Under the pieces are notes generated by a model. It ran no database searches and was not told where the DNA came from. It saw only the letters and a list, made by a program, of their open reading frames with translations. From the NCBI GenBank assembly GCA_030446805.1, contig JAUJMO010000001.1, positions 1,073,241 through 1,137,240 on the forward strand: a stretch of 64,000 nucleotides of DNA, read 5' to 3'. Below are positions 48,751 to 57,641 of this stretch, in pieces (positions within the stretch are counted from its first letter, which is position 1; every line of letters begins with the position of its first letter). Both the position numbers and the translations under genes were made by a program. The DNA is from Caulobacteraceae bacterium (lineage in GTDB: Bacteria > Pseudomonadota > Alphaproteobacteria > Caulobacterales > Caulobacteraceae).

Positions 48751-48765
48751 TCAACGCCGGCTTAA
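48751..48765 (-). promoter_or_regulatory. CtrA-box-like site upstream of sciP
   Basis: The minus strand reads TTAA-GCCGGCG-TTGA, one base from TTAA-N7-TTAA, 52 bp upstream of sciP. It would let CtrA activate its own inhibitor, as known in Caulobacter. Confidence 0.45.
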
Positions 48766-48800
48766 TCGCAAAGGTGAAAGCCTCGCTAACAAAGGTGTGC

Positions 48801-48840
48801 CGAAACGAAACAGGGCCGCGCTCGAGAGAACACGGCCCGT
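48801..48840 (-). terminator. probable terminator after flgE
   Basis: GGGCCG and CGGCCC (48813-48818 and 48833-48838) pair with a 14-nt loop, then TGTTTCGTTT on the minus strand. It is 24 bp after the flgE stop. The loop is long, so it is weaker than the sciP terminator. Confidence 0.5.
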
Positions 48841-48863
48841 TCCATAGTTGTTAATCAGTGTTA

Positions 48864-50354
48864 CTAGCGCTTGATGCGCAGCAGTTCTTCGAGCATCTCG
48901 TCCGCGGTCGTGATGATCTTGGACGAAGCGGAATAGGCCCGCTGGGTCGTGATCAGTCCCGTGAACTCCGCCGAAAGATCAACGGTGGAAGACTCCAGCG
49001 TGGAAGGCGAGATGAAGCCGGCCCCACCGGTCCCTGGCGCCTTGAGATTGTAGGTGCCGCTGTCGAGAGAAACCTGGAAGGCGTTGCCCGAGACCGCCTT
49101 CATCGCGTCCGTGTTACCGAAGGTGGCGATGGCGACCTGGGCGATCTGACGCGTGACGCCGTTGTCGAACTCGGCGGCGACGTAGCCCTCGTCGTTGATG
49201 TTGATCGAGGTCAGGTTCCCGAACGGCGTGCCATTGGTGTTGATGGTCTCCACGAAGCTCTTGGTGCTGAACTGGCTGAGGCCGCCGGCCGCGAGGCCGA
49301 AGTCGAACCGGACGTCCTGCGACTGGATGCCGAGGTTCGTGTTCCACTTCACGTCCTTCGACGTCGCGCCCGGAGTTGCGGCGTCGGAGGCCCCCAGCCG
49401 GATGACCGGCTCCGGGGGCGCCTTGGTGGTGGCGTTGACGTCCCCGAACAGTCCTACGCCGGCGGGGAACAGGAAGGCGGGATCATACTTGCCGTCTTGC
49501 GTGAAGCCGATCTTGCCCACCTTGATCTGGCCGTTGTTCAGCCCGCCGCCGATTTCGACATCCCCCTTCGGCACGGAGCGGATCTCCACGTGCCACACGT
49601 TGGGATCAGCGCTCTTCAGGAAGGACATGGTCAGCGAGCGCCGACCGCCCTTCGAGTCCGAGACCGGCACCTGGAACTCGAAGTCCGGCTTGGTGCCGAT
49701 GGGCGGAGTCGCGGTGGGGTCGTAGGCGGCCATGCTGGTCGTCGCCTTGGCCGCATCGTAAGCCGCCGGATCGGTCGGATCGCTTTTGGCGAGGGCGGCC
49801 GCCACGGACACCGCCTGATTTGAGTTCAGGTTCGTCTTGGTCCCGATCCGGGTCGTCTTCTCGGCGGTGCCGCCGATGGCGGTGACGTTGATGGTCTGCA
49901 GCTTGGTCAGGTCGGACGGGTCGCTCAGGACCTTGCCCTCCTTGTCGATGGGCCAGCCCTGCAGATACAGGCCCGCCGCGTTCTTCAGATAGCCCAGTTG
50001 ATCCAGCTGGAAGTTGCCGGCCCGGGTGAAGGAGCGGGCGTCGGTGGGCTGAACGCCTTCGGGCTTGTCGGTCACCACGAAGAAGCCATTGCCCTGGATG
50101 CCGAGGTCGGTGGAGGTGGTGGTCTGCTGCAGCAGGCCCTGCTGGCCCACGAATTGCCGCGTCCTGGTGGTCACGCCCCCGGCGTTGTAGCTGCCCTGCG
50201 CCGCCCGCGCCGTGACGATGGTCTGGAAGTCGGCCTGGCTACGCTTGTAGCCGACCGTGTTCACATTGGCGATGTTGTCCGACAGGGCGGCCAGGGCCGC
50301 CGAGTTGGCCTTGAGGCCGGAAACGCCGGCGAGGAGCGAGCTGTTGATGCTCAT
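48864..50354 (-). CDS. flgE: flagellar hook protein FlgE
   Basis: 496 aa. The N-terminal rod-type helix reads LLAGVSGLKANSAALAALSD, then NIANVNTVGYKRS, and the C-terminal helix carries ITTQRAYSASSKIITTADEM. Long central domains make it bigger than the E. coli hook, as in Caulobacter FlgE. It polymerises under FlgD to form the hook. A sigma-54-like promoter lies about 60 bp upstream. Confidence 0.96.
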   Translation of the reverse strand: MSINSSLLAGVSGLKANSAALAALSDNIANVNTVGYKRSQADFQTIVTARAAQGSYNAGGVTTRTRQFVGQQGLLQQTTTSTDLGIQGNGFFVVTDKPEGVQPTDARSFTRAGNFQLDQLGYLKNAAGLYLQGWPIDKEGKVLSDPSDLTKLQTINVTAIGGTAEKTTRIGTKTNLNSNQAVSVAAALAKSDPTDPAAYDAAKATTSMAAYDPTATPPIGTKPDFEFQVPVSDSKGGRRSLTMSFLKSADPNVWHVEIRSVPKGDVEIGGGLNNGQIKVGKIGFTQDGKYDPAFLFPAGVGLFGDVNATTKAPPEPVIRLGASDAATPGATSKDVKWNTNLGIQSQDVRFDFGLAAGGLSQFSTKSFVETINTNGTPFGNLTSININDEGYVAAEFDNGVTRQIAQVAIATFGNTDAMKAVSGNAFQVSLDSGTYNLKAPGTGGAGFISPSTLESSTVDLSAEFTGLITTQRAYSASSKIITTADEMLEELLRIKR

Positions 50355-50414
50355 GAGTGTGATCCTTCTCGAAGATTGATGGAGGGGATCGCTTCTGCGT
50401 TTCGGCTCTTGGGA

Positions 50415-50430
50415 GCCGCCCTCGTGCCAT
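50415..50430 (-). promoter_or_regulatory. sigma-54-like promoter upstream of flgE
   Basis: On the minus strand ATGGCACGAGGGCGGC has a perfect TGGCACG -24 element and GC 10 nt later, but the -12 half is CGGC rather than TTGC. It lies 61 bp before flgE. The flgE gene would thus also have its own start within the hook operon. Confidence 0.5.
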
Positions 50431-50452
50431 TCGGGCGCGGGTTGTTGATGGC

Positions 50453-51154
50453 TTAAGCCGCCGCCTTGATCCGAGCAGCGGGCTCGCGGACGGACGTGAT
50501 CGACTTCATCGGGATCCGGACGGAACCCACGGTGAGCCAGGGCTCGCCGTCGATGGACTCAACCGATGTGACCTTCCCGACCGTGTTGACCGGAGCCTCG
50601 AGGGGCTTGCCGTTCAGGGCCCAGGCCTTGACGGTCAGGGTGTAGGTGCCGCTGGTCGCCTTGTCGGGCAGAACGACCCCGTCCTTCACCACTGTGCCGT
50701 CCCAGGCGATGTCGTGCCGACCCTTGGTCAGCAAGGTCTCGTCGACGTCCCACGAGTTGACCACCTGGCCGGCCGCGTTGCGGACCTCCGCCGTGGCCAT
50801 GTTGGCGTCGCCGGGGAGTTCATAGCTCCATTCGGCCATGCCCTTGCTCATCTCCGCCGTGCCCTTCTCGGCGGTGACCTCCTTGCCGATCAAGTTGACC
50901 GCGCTGCCGATGGCGTCGCTTCCCTTGTTCACCAAGGAGGTGAGCAACTGGTTGGACAACAGTTGCTGCTCGACGCCTGTCATCTGGACCAGTTGCTGCG
51001 TGAACTGGTTGCCGTCCATGGGCGCCAGGGGATCCTGGTTCTTCAGTTGGGTGGTCAGCAGCGACAGAAAGGTTTCGAAGTTCTCGGCCAGGCGCGTGCG
51101 CCCGGCGCCCACGCTGGCGTCGGCGGTTGCGGCGGAAACGGCGGAGATCGCCAT
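50453..51154 (-). CDS. flgD: flagellar hook capping protein FlgD
   Basis: 233 aa. It has the FlgD block FETFLSLLTTQLKNQDPLAP, then MDGNQFTQQLVQMTGVEQQL, and a Tudor-like C-terminal domain (about 90-215). FlgD caps the growing hook and is lost later. It lies between fliK (4 bp) and flgE (98 bp). Confidence 0.94.
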   Translation of the reverse strand: MAISAVSAATADASVGAGRTRLAENFETFLSLLTTQLKNQDPLAPMDGNQFTQQLVQMTGVEQQLLSNQLLTSLVNKGSDAIGSAVNLIGKEVTAEKGTAEMSKGMAEWSYELPGDANMATAEVRNAAGQVVNSWDVDETLLTKGRHDIAWDGTVVKDGVVLPDKATSGTYTLTVKAWALNGKPLEAPVNTVGKVTSVESIDGEPWLTVGSVRIPMKSITSVREPAARIKAAA

Positions 51155-51158
51155 GGGT

Positions 51159-53354
51159 CTAGATCCTCACATCGAGGCCGGCGCGGTCGCGCAGGCGCAG
51201 GGGGAGAGCGGGAAGAATGTCGGCGGACTCAGCCTGAAGCAGCGCGGCCTGGAAGGCCTGGGCGCGGGCCTGCTGCCCTCCGCTGCGAGACTGACCCGGG
51301 TCGCCGCTGGGGCGTTCGCGGCCTTGTCCGTGCTCGAAGCTGAGCCCGCCCTTGGACAGGTCGAAGCCGGCCTGCTCCAGCGCTCGCTGAAGCTCGGCGC
51401 CGCGGCTGCGCAGCTCGGCGGCTGCTTCGGGCCGCTCAAAGGCCATCTGGGCCGTGAGCCGTCCATCAGCGCCGATGTCGATGCTGACGTTGACGACCCC
51501 CAGGCCAAGCGGGTCCAGGGCCACCTCGAAGCGGCTGTTGCGCGCTTCCAGCTTGCGCGCGATCTCGGCGGCCAGGCTGGCCACCGTCTCCGGCGAGCCC
51601 CGCACCGGAACCGTCGCGGACCGGGCCTCAGCGGAGGCGGGCGTGGAGGACGGCGGGGCCTGGGGCTCCTGCACCTCGGGACCGGCCGGCTCCGGCGCCG
51701 TTTCGGCCGCCTCAAGGACGCCAGGCTGGCTCGTGACCGGGACCGCTGCAGGCGCGAGAGGGTCGCCAGAGACCGAAGCCGCCCCGGCTTGCGCACGAAC
51801 CGGGGAGGTTTGCGCCTCCGGAGCGGCCGTCGAAGTCGATCCGGGCTGCGGGCCGACCCCCGGACGGTCCGACGTCTGAGTGGTCCCCTTTGACGATGCA
51901 ACGCGCTCCGCCATGGCGTTGCGTATGGTCTGGGCCACCACGGGCGCGGCCACCTGTTCACCGGTGATCGACAGCAGCGCCGAATTGGAGAGCACCGCGG
52001 CAAGGCCGGCGGGCGCGCCGGCGCTGGCCGCAGCAAGCTCGGGGCGAGGAAGCTCGGTCGCGGGGACCTGCGCAGGCGCGATGTTGGACGGAACCGTCGG
52101 CGTCGCGGCCGGGGTCGTCCCCGCCACCGTGCGCTGAGACGCTGAAGGCGGATCGAAGACCGAAGCGTGGTTCGCAACCGCAGCGTGTGCGCCCGGTGGC
52201 GCTGACGGCAGAGCGGCCGCTGCAAAGGCTTCGGGTTCGACCGATGGAGCCGCCTGCGCGGGCGGCGCCCCGGTGGGCGGAGGCGGTCCGTCCGCCTGCA
52301 GCAAGGCCGCGGCCGGAGCGCCCATGTCCGCTGCATCTGCAGACCTCGGCTGGACCGCTTGAGCCCGCTGAGTTCCCGGGCGGTCGGATCCCACCTTGAT
52401 TTCCGTTTGGGGAGCTACGGCCCCGGCGGCTGGCGCGGCCGCAGCTACAGGCCCGGGTCCGGCTACGGCTGCGAGCGCGGGTGCGGCTGCGGGTGCGGCT
52501 GAAGCTGAGGCTGAGGCTGCGGCTGAGGCTGAGGCTGCGGCTGAGGCTGAGGCTGAGGCTGAGGCTGAGGCTGCGACTGAGGCTGCGGCTGCGGCTGCGG
52601 CTGCGGCTGCGGCTGCGGCTGCGGCTGACGCTGAGGGTGCGGCTGAGGGTGCGACTGAGGCTGAGGCTGAGGGGGTCGACAGCGCTTGCTCGGCGGTCGA
52701 AGCCAGGGGCTGAGCGGACGCCGCCTGCACAGCCGGGCCCGCGGCGGCGGATCCGCCAGAGACGGCCAGTGTCGCCTCGACGCCCGCAGGCGTCGCCGGG
52801 AGCGGGGCCGGCGCACCGACCGTGATCGTCTCGAGCGTCCGATCGAGGTCGGCCACCCCGGCCCCCTTCATCGCGGGTGCGCCGGACGCAGCCGATCCTG
52901 TCTCGGCCTCCACCAGCCGCGAGGTCGCCTCTGAAGCGACGGACGCCTTCGCCCCAATCACCTCGAGCAAGACGCTCCGCCCCGGCTTCACCCAGGGGGC
53001 CGCAACCGGCGTGGAGCCCGCAGTGTGAACATCTCCGAGAGGCGACGGGGCGGCGCTTAGGCCGGCTTGGGCCTTCACGGGCGTCACGAGCGCGGAGGCC
53101 GGGCTCGGCTCCTGCAGAGCGAAGACGGCCTGCATCATAGCCGCAACCGAGACGTCCGCCGGCGCGGAAGCCGCGACCACGGCGGGCGCTTCCGCCGCTG
53201 CGGCGGGCGCGTTCACGGTGGACGCGGCATCCACGCCCAGCGCCGACGCCAGCACCCCGGCGAAGTCCGACGGGGCCTGCCCGTCCGCACCGACGGAGGG
53301 TGCGCCGGTTGCAGAGACAGCCCCAGGAACGTTGATGAGCGCAGCGGCGTGCAT
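51159..53354 (-). CDS. fliK: flagellar hook-length control protein FliK
   Basis: 731 aa from the ATG at 53354; an extended frame upstream is weaker. The conserved C-terminal domain is at about 630-720 with VALDPLGLGVVNVSIDIGAD and GADGRLTAQMAFERPEAAAE-like residues. The long N-terminal part is Ala/Pro/Ser-rich and includes a poly-Ala/Ala-Ser repeat (about 225-288). FliK measures hook length and switches export specificity. It starts the fliK-flgD-flgE unit. Confidence 0.88.
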   Translation of the reverse strand: MHAAALINVPGAVSATGAPSVGADGQAPSDFAGVLASALGVDAASTVNAPAAAAEAPAVVAASAPADVSVAAMMQAVFALQEPSPASALVTPVKAQAGLSAAPSPLGDVHTAGSTPVAAPWVKPGRSVLLEVIGAKASVASEATSRLVEAETGSAASGAPAMKGAGVADLDRTLETITVGAPAPLPATPAGVEATLAVSGGSAAAGPAVQAASAQPLASTAEQALSTPSASASVAPSAAPSASAAAAAAAAAAAAAAASVAASASASASASAAASASAAASASASAAPAAAPALAAVAGPGPVAAAAPAAGAVAPQTEIKVGSDRPGTQRAQAVQPRSADAADMGAPAAALLQADGPPPPTGAPPAQAAPSVEPEAFAAAALPSAPPGAHAAVANHASVFDPPSASQRTVAGTTPAATPTVPSNIAPAQVPATELPRPELAAASAGAPAGLAAVLSNSALLSITGEQVAAPVVAQTIRNAMAERVASSKGTTQTSDRPGVGPQPGSTSTAAPEAQTSPVRAQAGAASVSGDPLAPAAVPVTSQPGVLEAAETAPEPAGPEVQEPQAPPSSTPASAEARSATVPVRGSPETVASLAAEIARKLEARNSRFEVALDPLGLGVVNVSIDIGADGRLTAQMAFERPEAAAELRSRGAELQRALEQAGFDLSKGGLSFEHGQGRERPSGDPGQSRSGGQQARAQAFQAALLQAESADILPALPLRLRDRAGLDVRI
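52490..52680. repeat. low-complexity repeat inside fliK
   Basis: On the plus strand this is a run of GCTGAG and GCTGCG hexamers, about 190 bp, coding on the minus strand for poly-Ala and Ala-Ser residues. The unit length is a multiple of 3, so changes in copy number would keep the frame. Confidence 0.85.
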
Positions 53355-53417
53355 GCGGGCCTTTCGGTCCGATGGTTCAGCCGCGCTTGCTGCGCGAGGA
53401 GGTTCACCAGGGTCCAA

Positions 53418-53433
53418 GCAACCGCCGGGCCAA
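53418..53433 (-). promoter_or_regulatory. sigma-54 promoter of the fliK-flgD-flgE operon
   Basis: On the minus strand TTGGCCCGGCGGTTGC matches TTGGC...TTGC with the GG-GC spacing exactly right. It lies 64 bp before fliK. Sigma-54 with FlbD is expected for late hook genes. Confidence 0.7.
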
Positions 53434-53493
53434 GCGCTTCGCCACTGTTTGCATTGAGGATTTTACGGCTGACACCCGGCGCCGAACGCGCCT

Positions 53494-53512
53494 CCCGGCA
53501 AGAGCTGCCGGG
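53494..53512. promoter_or_regulatory. FlbD-binding (ftr-like) palindrome between fliK and flgK
   Basis: CCCGGCA and TGCCGGG arms with AGAGC between, resembling the Caulobacter ftr element bound by FlbD. It lies between the two divergent sigma-54 promoters, so one site could serve both. A further half-site, CTGCCGGGCG, follows at about 53519. Confidence 0.65.
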
Positions 53513-53540
53513 TCCGACCTGCCGGGCGCCCCCTCGCCCT

Positions 53541-53556
53541 TTGGCGCCGGCCTTGC
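53541..53556 (+). promoter_or_regulatory. sigma-54 promoter of flgK-flgL
   Basis: TTGGCGCCGGCCTTGC has the -24 GG and -12 GC with the consensus spacing (TTGGC-N7-TTGC). It ends about 145 bp before the flgK ATG. The remaining leader holds no gene. Confidence 0.65.
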
Positions 53557-53701
53557 GGGAAGGGAACGGGCGCTCGTTGGGGGCGCAAAGGCCTTGTGAG
53601 GAAAAACAAGGAGTTGGAGGCCTGGCTGCGGCGAGAACGCCCGTGGACCCGGTCAGGGTTGCCTAGCGATCGGCAAGATCGGCCGGGTGAGGAGCGCAAC
53701 A

Positions 53702-55798
53702 ATGTCGCTGACCAGCGCCTTGAACATCGCCAGTTCGGGCATGCGCGCCGCCCAGACCGGGCTGCGCACCGTGTCCGACAACATCGCCAATGTGAACACC
53801 GCCGGCTACGCGCGGAAGATCGTCGACCAATCCCCCACGGTGATCAGCGGCGCGGGGGCGGGCGTTCAGGTGGACGGCATCCGACGCGCCACCGACAGCT
53901 ATCTGCAGAGAGCCATGCTCGACGGCACAGCCGAAGTGGGGCGATCGGGCGTCGTGGCCGAGTTCCTCGACCGCGCTCAGGGCCTGTTCGGGGATCCGAG
54001 CGAGAAGTCCTCCTTCTTCAACCGCCTGGACCCGATCTTCACGGCCTTTTCGCTGGCCAGCGAGAACCCGACTTCCGGATTGCGGTTGAGCGAAGCGGTC
54101 GTGCAAACCAAGCGCTTTTTCGACGACGCCGGCCAGATCGGCTCCGAACTCCGGGAACTGGGTCGCCAGACCGGAGTGCGCATGGAATCCGTCGTGAGCC
54201 GCGCGAACGGGCTGCTGGACGACATCAACGCGCTGAATTCGGAGATCTCCCGCTCCGTGGTGACCGGCCGCGACGCCAGCGGGGCGGAGAACGTCCAATC
54301 CCGCCTCATCGATGAGCTCAGCAAGCTTGTCGAGATCAAGGTCGGCTCCGGCCCACGGGGCGGGGTCACCCTGGCGGTGGCGGACGGGACCCTGCTCACC
54401 GGCGAGAACCGGGGCCGTTTCGAACTCGCCTCCGAGAACGGCGGACCACCGTCGGTTCGGCTGAAGTTCGACTTCGGGAGGCCGGTGGTGCTCGCCGACG
54501 GCCTGGGAGGCGGCGAACTCAAGGGCCTGATCGAGCTGCGCGACAAGATCCTCCCGGAGTTGGGGGAACAGTTGGGCGAGTTCACCACGCGCGCCGCCGA
54601 CGCCCTCAACCGCGCCCACAACGCGGCCTCCACCGCGCCCGCGCCGACCAAGCTCGTCGGACGGCCGATCAACACCCCGATCGCGAACGCCGTCGAAGGG
54701 TTCAAGGGCCGAACGGCCGTGGTTGTCACGAACCCGGACGGCACGGTGAAGCGACGCGTGGACATCGACTTCGACGCGCGGACCTTCTCGGTCAACGGCC
54801 AGCCCCCCACGAGCTGGACGCCCGCCGACTTCAGACAGGGCCTCAGCAACAGCCTCGCTCCAGACGGCGGCGCTTCCTTCAACGGCGCCCTCGAGGTCGC
54901 CACCAGCGCCGGAGGGGGCGTGAGCATCGTCGACGATCCGGTCGCGCCCAGCCATCGCGCCGGGCGAGGGTTCTCGCACTATTTCGGCATGAACGATCTG
55001 GTGACCTCGTCCGAACCCGCGTTCTACGACACGGGCCTGACGGCGGCCGACCCGCACGGCTTCGTGGCGGGCGGGGAGATCAGCTTCCGTTTCAACGACG
55101 GAACAGGGGCCCGGTTCGCCGACGTAAAGGTCGCGATCCCCACCGGCGGCACTCTGGGCGATCTCCTGGGGGTGCTCAACGGCGCCAGCGGCGTCGGCCA
55201 GGCGGGATCCTTCAAACTGGAGAACGGGGCGCTCCGCTTCACCAGCAAGGTCCAGCCTGTGGTCTCCCTGAGCGTGCTGGAGGACCGCACGACGCAGGCC
55301 ACCGGCGGCGAGAGCCTCACGGCGCTGCACGGCCTGGGCGCTCAACGCGCTCTGCGGGCCGAAACCTTCTCCGTCCGGTCCACCATCGCCTCGGATAATC
55401 GGCAGCTATCCATGGCGCAGTTCCAGTGGAACGCCGGCGTGGGCCAGATCGGCCTGGCGCGCGGGAACGGCCAGGGCGGCGTCGGCCTGGCCCAGGCTTT
55501 CGAGACGAACATCGCTTTTGATCGCGCCGGCGACGCCAGCGCCACGGTAGCTTCGGTGGCCAACTACGCCGCGCAGATGGGCGGGGGCCTGGGCAGCCGA
55601 GCCTCCATCGCGGAGGAACGGCAGGCTGGAGCCGAGATCGTTCTTGACGAGGCCGCCGCCCGCCGCTCCTCCGTGGAGGGCGTGAACCTCGACGAGGAAC
55701 TCGTCCAGCTCACCGTCTACCAGCAAGCGTTCAACGCCTCCGCCCGCCTGATCACGGCGGCGAAGGAGATGTACGACGTGCTGCTTTCCATCGCTTAG
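53702..55798 (+). CDS. flgK: flagellar hook-associated protein FlgK
   Basis: 698 aa from the ATG at 53702, with a GAGGAG Shine-Dalgarno. The N-terminal helix LTSALNIASSGMRAAQTGLR, then TVSDNIANVNTAGYARK, and the C-terminal LVQLTVYQQAFNASARLITA are standard. FlgK is the first junction protein between hook and filament. It is followed by flgL 14 bp later. Confidence 0.94.
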   Translation: MSLTSALNIASSGMRAAQTGLRTVSDNIANVNTAGYARKIVDQSPTVISGAGAGVQVDGIRRATDSYLQRAMLDGTAEVGRSGVVAEFLDRAQGLFGDPSEKSSFFNRLDPIFTAFSLASENPTSGLRLSEAVVQTKRFFDDAGQIGSELRELGRQTGVRMESVVSRANGLLDDINALNSEISRSVVTGRDASGAENVQSRLIDELSKLVEIKVGSGPRGGVTLAVADGTLLTGENRGRFELASENGGPPSVRLKFDFGRPVVLADGLGGGELKGLIELRDKILPELGEQLGEFTTRAADALNRAHNAASTAPAPTKLVGRPINTPIANAVEGFKGRTAVVVTNPDGTVKRRVDIDFDARTFSVNGQPPTSWTPADFRQGLSNSLAPDGGASFNGALEVATSAGGGVSIVDDPVAPSHRAGRGFSHYFGMNDLVTSSEPAFYDTGLTAADPHGFVAGGEISFRFNDGTGARFADVKVAIPTGGTLGDLLGVLNGASGVGQAGSFKLENGALRFTSKVQPVVSLSVLEDRTTQATGGESLTALHGLGAQRALRAETFSVRSTIASDNRQLSMAQFQWNAGVGQIGLARGNGQGGVGLAQAFETNIAFDRAGDASATVASVANYAAQMGGGLGSRASIAEERQAGAEIVLDEAAARRSSVEGVNLDEELVQLTVYQQAFNASARLITAAKEMYDVLLSIA

Positions 55799-55812
55799 AA
55801 AGGATCGCCGTC

Positions 55813-56742
55813 ATGAGCCGCGTGTCCACCGCCTACGCGTTCCAAAGGGGCGCCGCCGATTTCCTCCGGGCCCAGTCCAAACACGTCGAGGCCAACCGTC
55901 AGGTGGCCGACGGCAAGCGCGCGGTCGACCTGAAGGGCTTCGGACGCCAGTCCGAAACCCTGATAGCGGCCAAAACTGTCGAAGCGCGAGCGAGCGGCTT
56001 CGTCGAGATGCACAAGATCCTGACCGGACGCCTGGACGCCCAGAACCTCGCCCTGGAGCGTGTGGCGGACGTGGCCGACCAGTCGCGCCAACTCGTTTTG
56101 TCGTCCATCTCCTCCGAACGGGCGGACAGCCTGCTCAAGACGCTGGACAGTCTTTTCGGACAGGCGGCCGACGCGCTCAATTATAGTCACGAGGGGCGGT
56201 TCCTGTTCGCCGGGTCCCAGCTCGACACCGAGCCGGTGGCGATCACCACCATGGCGGGTCTCACAGCCGCGCCGGCCACCGCGGACGCCTTCACCAACGA
56301 TGAAACCCGCACGCAAAGCCGCCTCAGCGAGACCGCGACCCTGACCACCGGCTTCCTGGCGGACGAACTCGGAACGGAGCTGTTCGAGCTGTTCAAGTCG
56401 GTCCAGGCCTATCACGAGGGGCCGAACGGGCCGCTCTCGGGCACGCTCACCCAGGACCAGACGAACTTCCTCAAGGGAAAGCTCGGCGAGTTCATAGACG
56501 TGCACGACAACCTCCTCGGTCAAGTCGCAGAGAACGGCCTCATGCAGAACCGGGTGGACGATGCTCGCGACGGCCAGTCGAGGCGAGCGACCAACCTGCG
56601 CATCTTCATCGCCGACACCTCCGAGATCGACTACGCGGAAGCCATCTCCCGTTTGCAGCAAGCCGAACTGGCCATTCAGGCCTCTGCCGCGGCTCTGAAG
56701 TCGCTCAAGGAAAGTTCGCTCCTGAACTTCCTCCCTGTGTGA
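55813..56742 (+). CDS. flgL: flagellar hook-associated protein FlgL
   Basis: 309 aa, with AAGGA just upstream. It has a flagellin-like N-terminus (STAYAFQRGAADFLRAQSKH) and C-terminus (AISRLQQAELAIQASAAALK), with an EGRFLFAGSQLDTEP block typical of FlgL near 125. It caps the FlgK layer. It converges with the HAD gene. Confidence 0.92.
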   Translation: MSRVSTAYAFQRGAADFLRAQSKHVEANRQVADGKRAVDLKGFGRQSETLIAAKTVEARASGFVEMHKILTGRLDAQNLALERVADVADQSRQLVLSSISSERADSLLKTLDSLFGQAADALNYSHEGRFLFAGSQLDTEPVAITTMAGLTAAPATADAFTNDETRTQSRLSETATLTTGFLADELGTELFELFKSVQAYHEGPNGPLSGTLTQDQTNFLKGKLGEFIDVHDNLLGQVAENGLMQNRVDDARDGQSRRATNLRIFIADTSEIDYAEAISRLQQAELAIQASAAALKSLKESSLLNFLPV

Positions 56743-56746
56743 ACCC

Positions 56747-57610
56747 TCACCAGGCGAGCGCGGGAGCGAGGTAGTCTGCGCGCGCGTCTTCGCGCTCCAG
56801 CCGCGCGGCGGCCTGGACCGGATCCAGGGCGCCGTTCGGACCGGCCAACTCCTGGGCGTGGATGCCCTCGGCCACGAAAAGCAGCGGCAGCCCCTGCCCG
56901 TTCGCGCCCCGCACGTCCGTGGCGATAGCGTCACCGATAGCCAGCACGCGGGTGCGATCGGTCGCCCCCGCCGCCGCCTGGACGGCCGCCAGGGCCAAGC
57001 CGTATATAGGCGCGAAGGGTTTGCCCTCCATGATCACCGTCCCGCCCAGCGCCTCGTACACATCGGCCACGGCGCCGGCGCAAGGCACGAGGCGGTCGCC
57101 GATCTGCACCACCCGGTCAGGGTTGGCGCAGATGAAATCCAGCCCTCGCCGCGCCGGTTCTCGCAGACGGTCCCTGTAATCCTCGGCCGCTTCCCGGTGG
57201 TCGTCGATCAACCCGGTGCAGCAGATAAAGGCCGCATCCTCCGGTCCGGCGTAGTCCAGCGCGATGCCTTCGAACAAAGGTTTGTCCCGCTCGGGACCGA
57301 TCACCCAGACCGGCCCCGGCGCGCGCTCGGCGAGAGCGGCCCGGGTCGCGTCCCCGCTCGTCACCACCGCTGTCCAGGCCTCGCGCGGCACGCCCAAAGC
57401 GTCCAGCTGCGCGATGACGGCCGCCGCCGGCCTGGGCGCATTGGAGATCAACACCACCGGCCCGCGCTCCCGCCGGAATCGGACCAGGGCGTCGCAGGCC
57501 GCCGCGTGTCGCGCGCGGCCATTGTGAACGACACCCCAGATGTCGCAGAGCACGGCGTCAAAGGCGGCTGCGACCTCCGAGAGGCCGCCGATCAGTTTGG
57601 GTTGCATCAT
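56747..57610 (-). CDS. HAD-superfamily phosphatase (TIGR01459-type, class IIA)
   Basis: 287 aa. CDIWGVVHNG gives the D-x-D-like nucleophile region of IIA HADs, then LISNAPRP (motif II), EGKPFAPIYGLAL and GDAIATDVRGA (motif IV). It dephosphorylates small phosphoesters; the substrate is unknown. It lies 31 bp downstream of tipF. Confidence 0.9.
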   Translation of the reverse strand: MMQPKLIGGLSEVAAAFDAVLCDIWGVVHNGRARHAAACDALVRFRRERGPVVLISNAPRPAAAVIAQLDALGVPREAWTAVVTSGDATRAALAERAPGPVWVIGPERDKPLFEGIALDYAGPEDAAFICCTGLIDDHREAAEDYRDRLREPARRGLDFICANPDRVVQIGDRLVPCAGAVADVYEALGGTVIMEGKPFAPIYGLALAAVQAAAGATDRTRVLAIGDAIATDVRGANGQGLPLLFVAEGIHAQELAGPNGALDPVQAAARLEREDARADYLAPALAW

Positions 57611-57641
57611 GCGCGGCCGCTAACGCGGACCGGCGCCGATG

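Noticed and set aside
52396-52713. Plus-strand frame of Ala/Glu repeats opposite fliK
   Set aside because: It is the antisense reading of a hexamer repeat, with no homology or ribosome site.
53663-55345. A 560-codon minus-strand frame over flgK
   Set aside because: Antisense shadow of FlgK with no family features.
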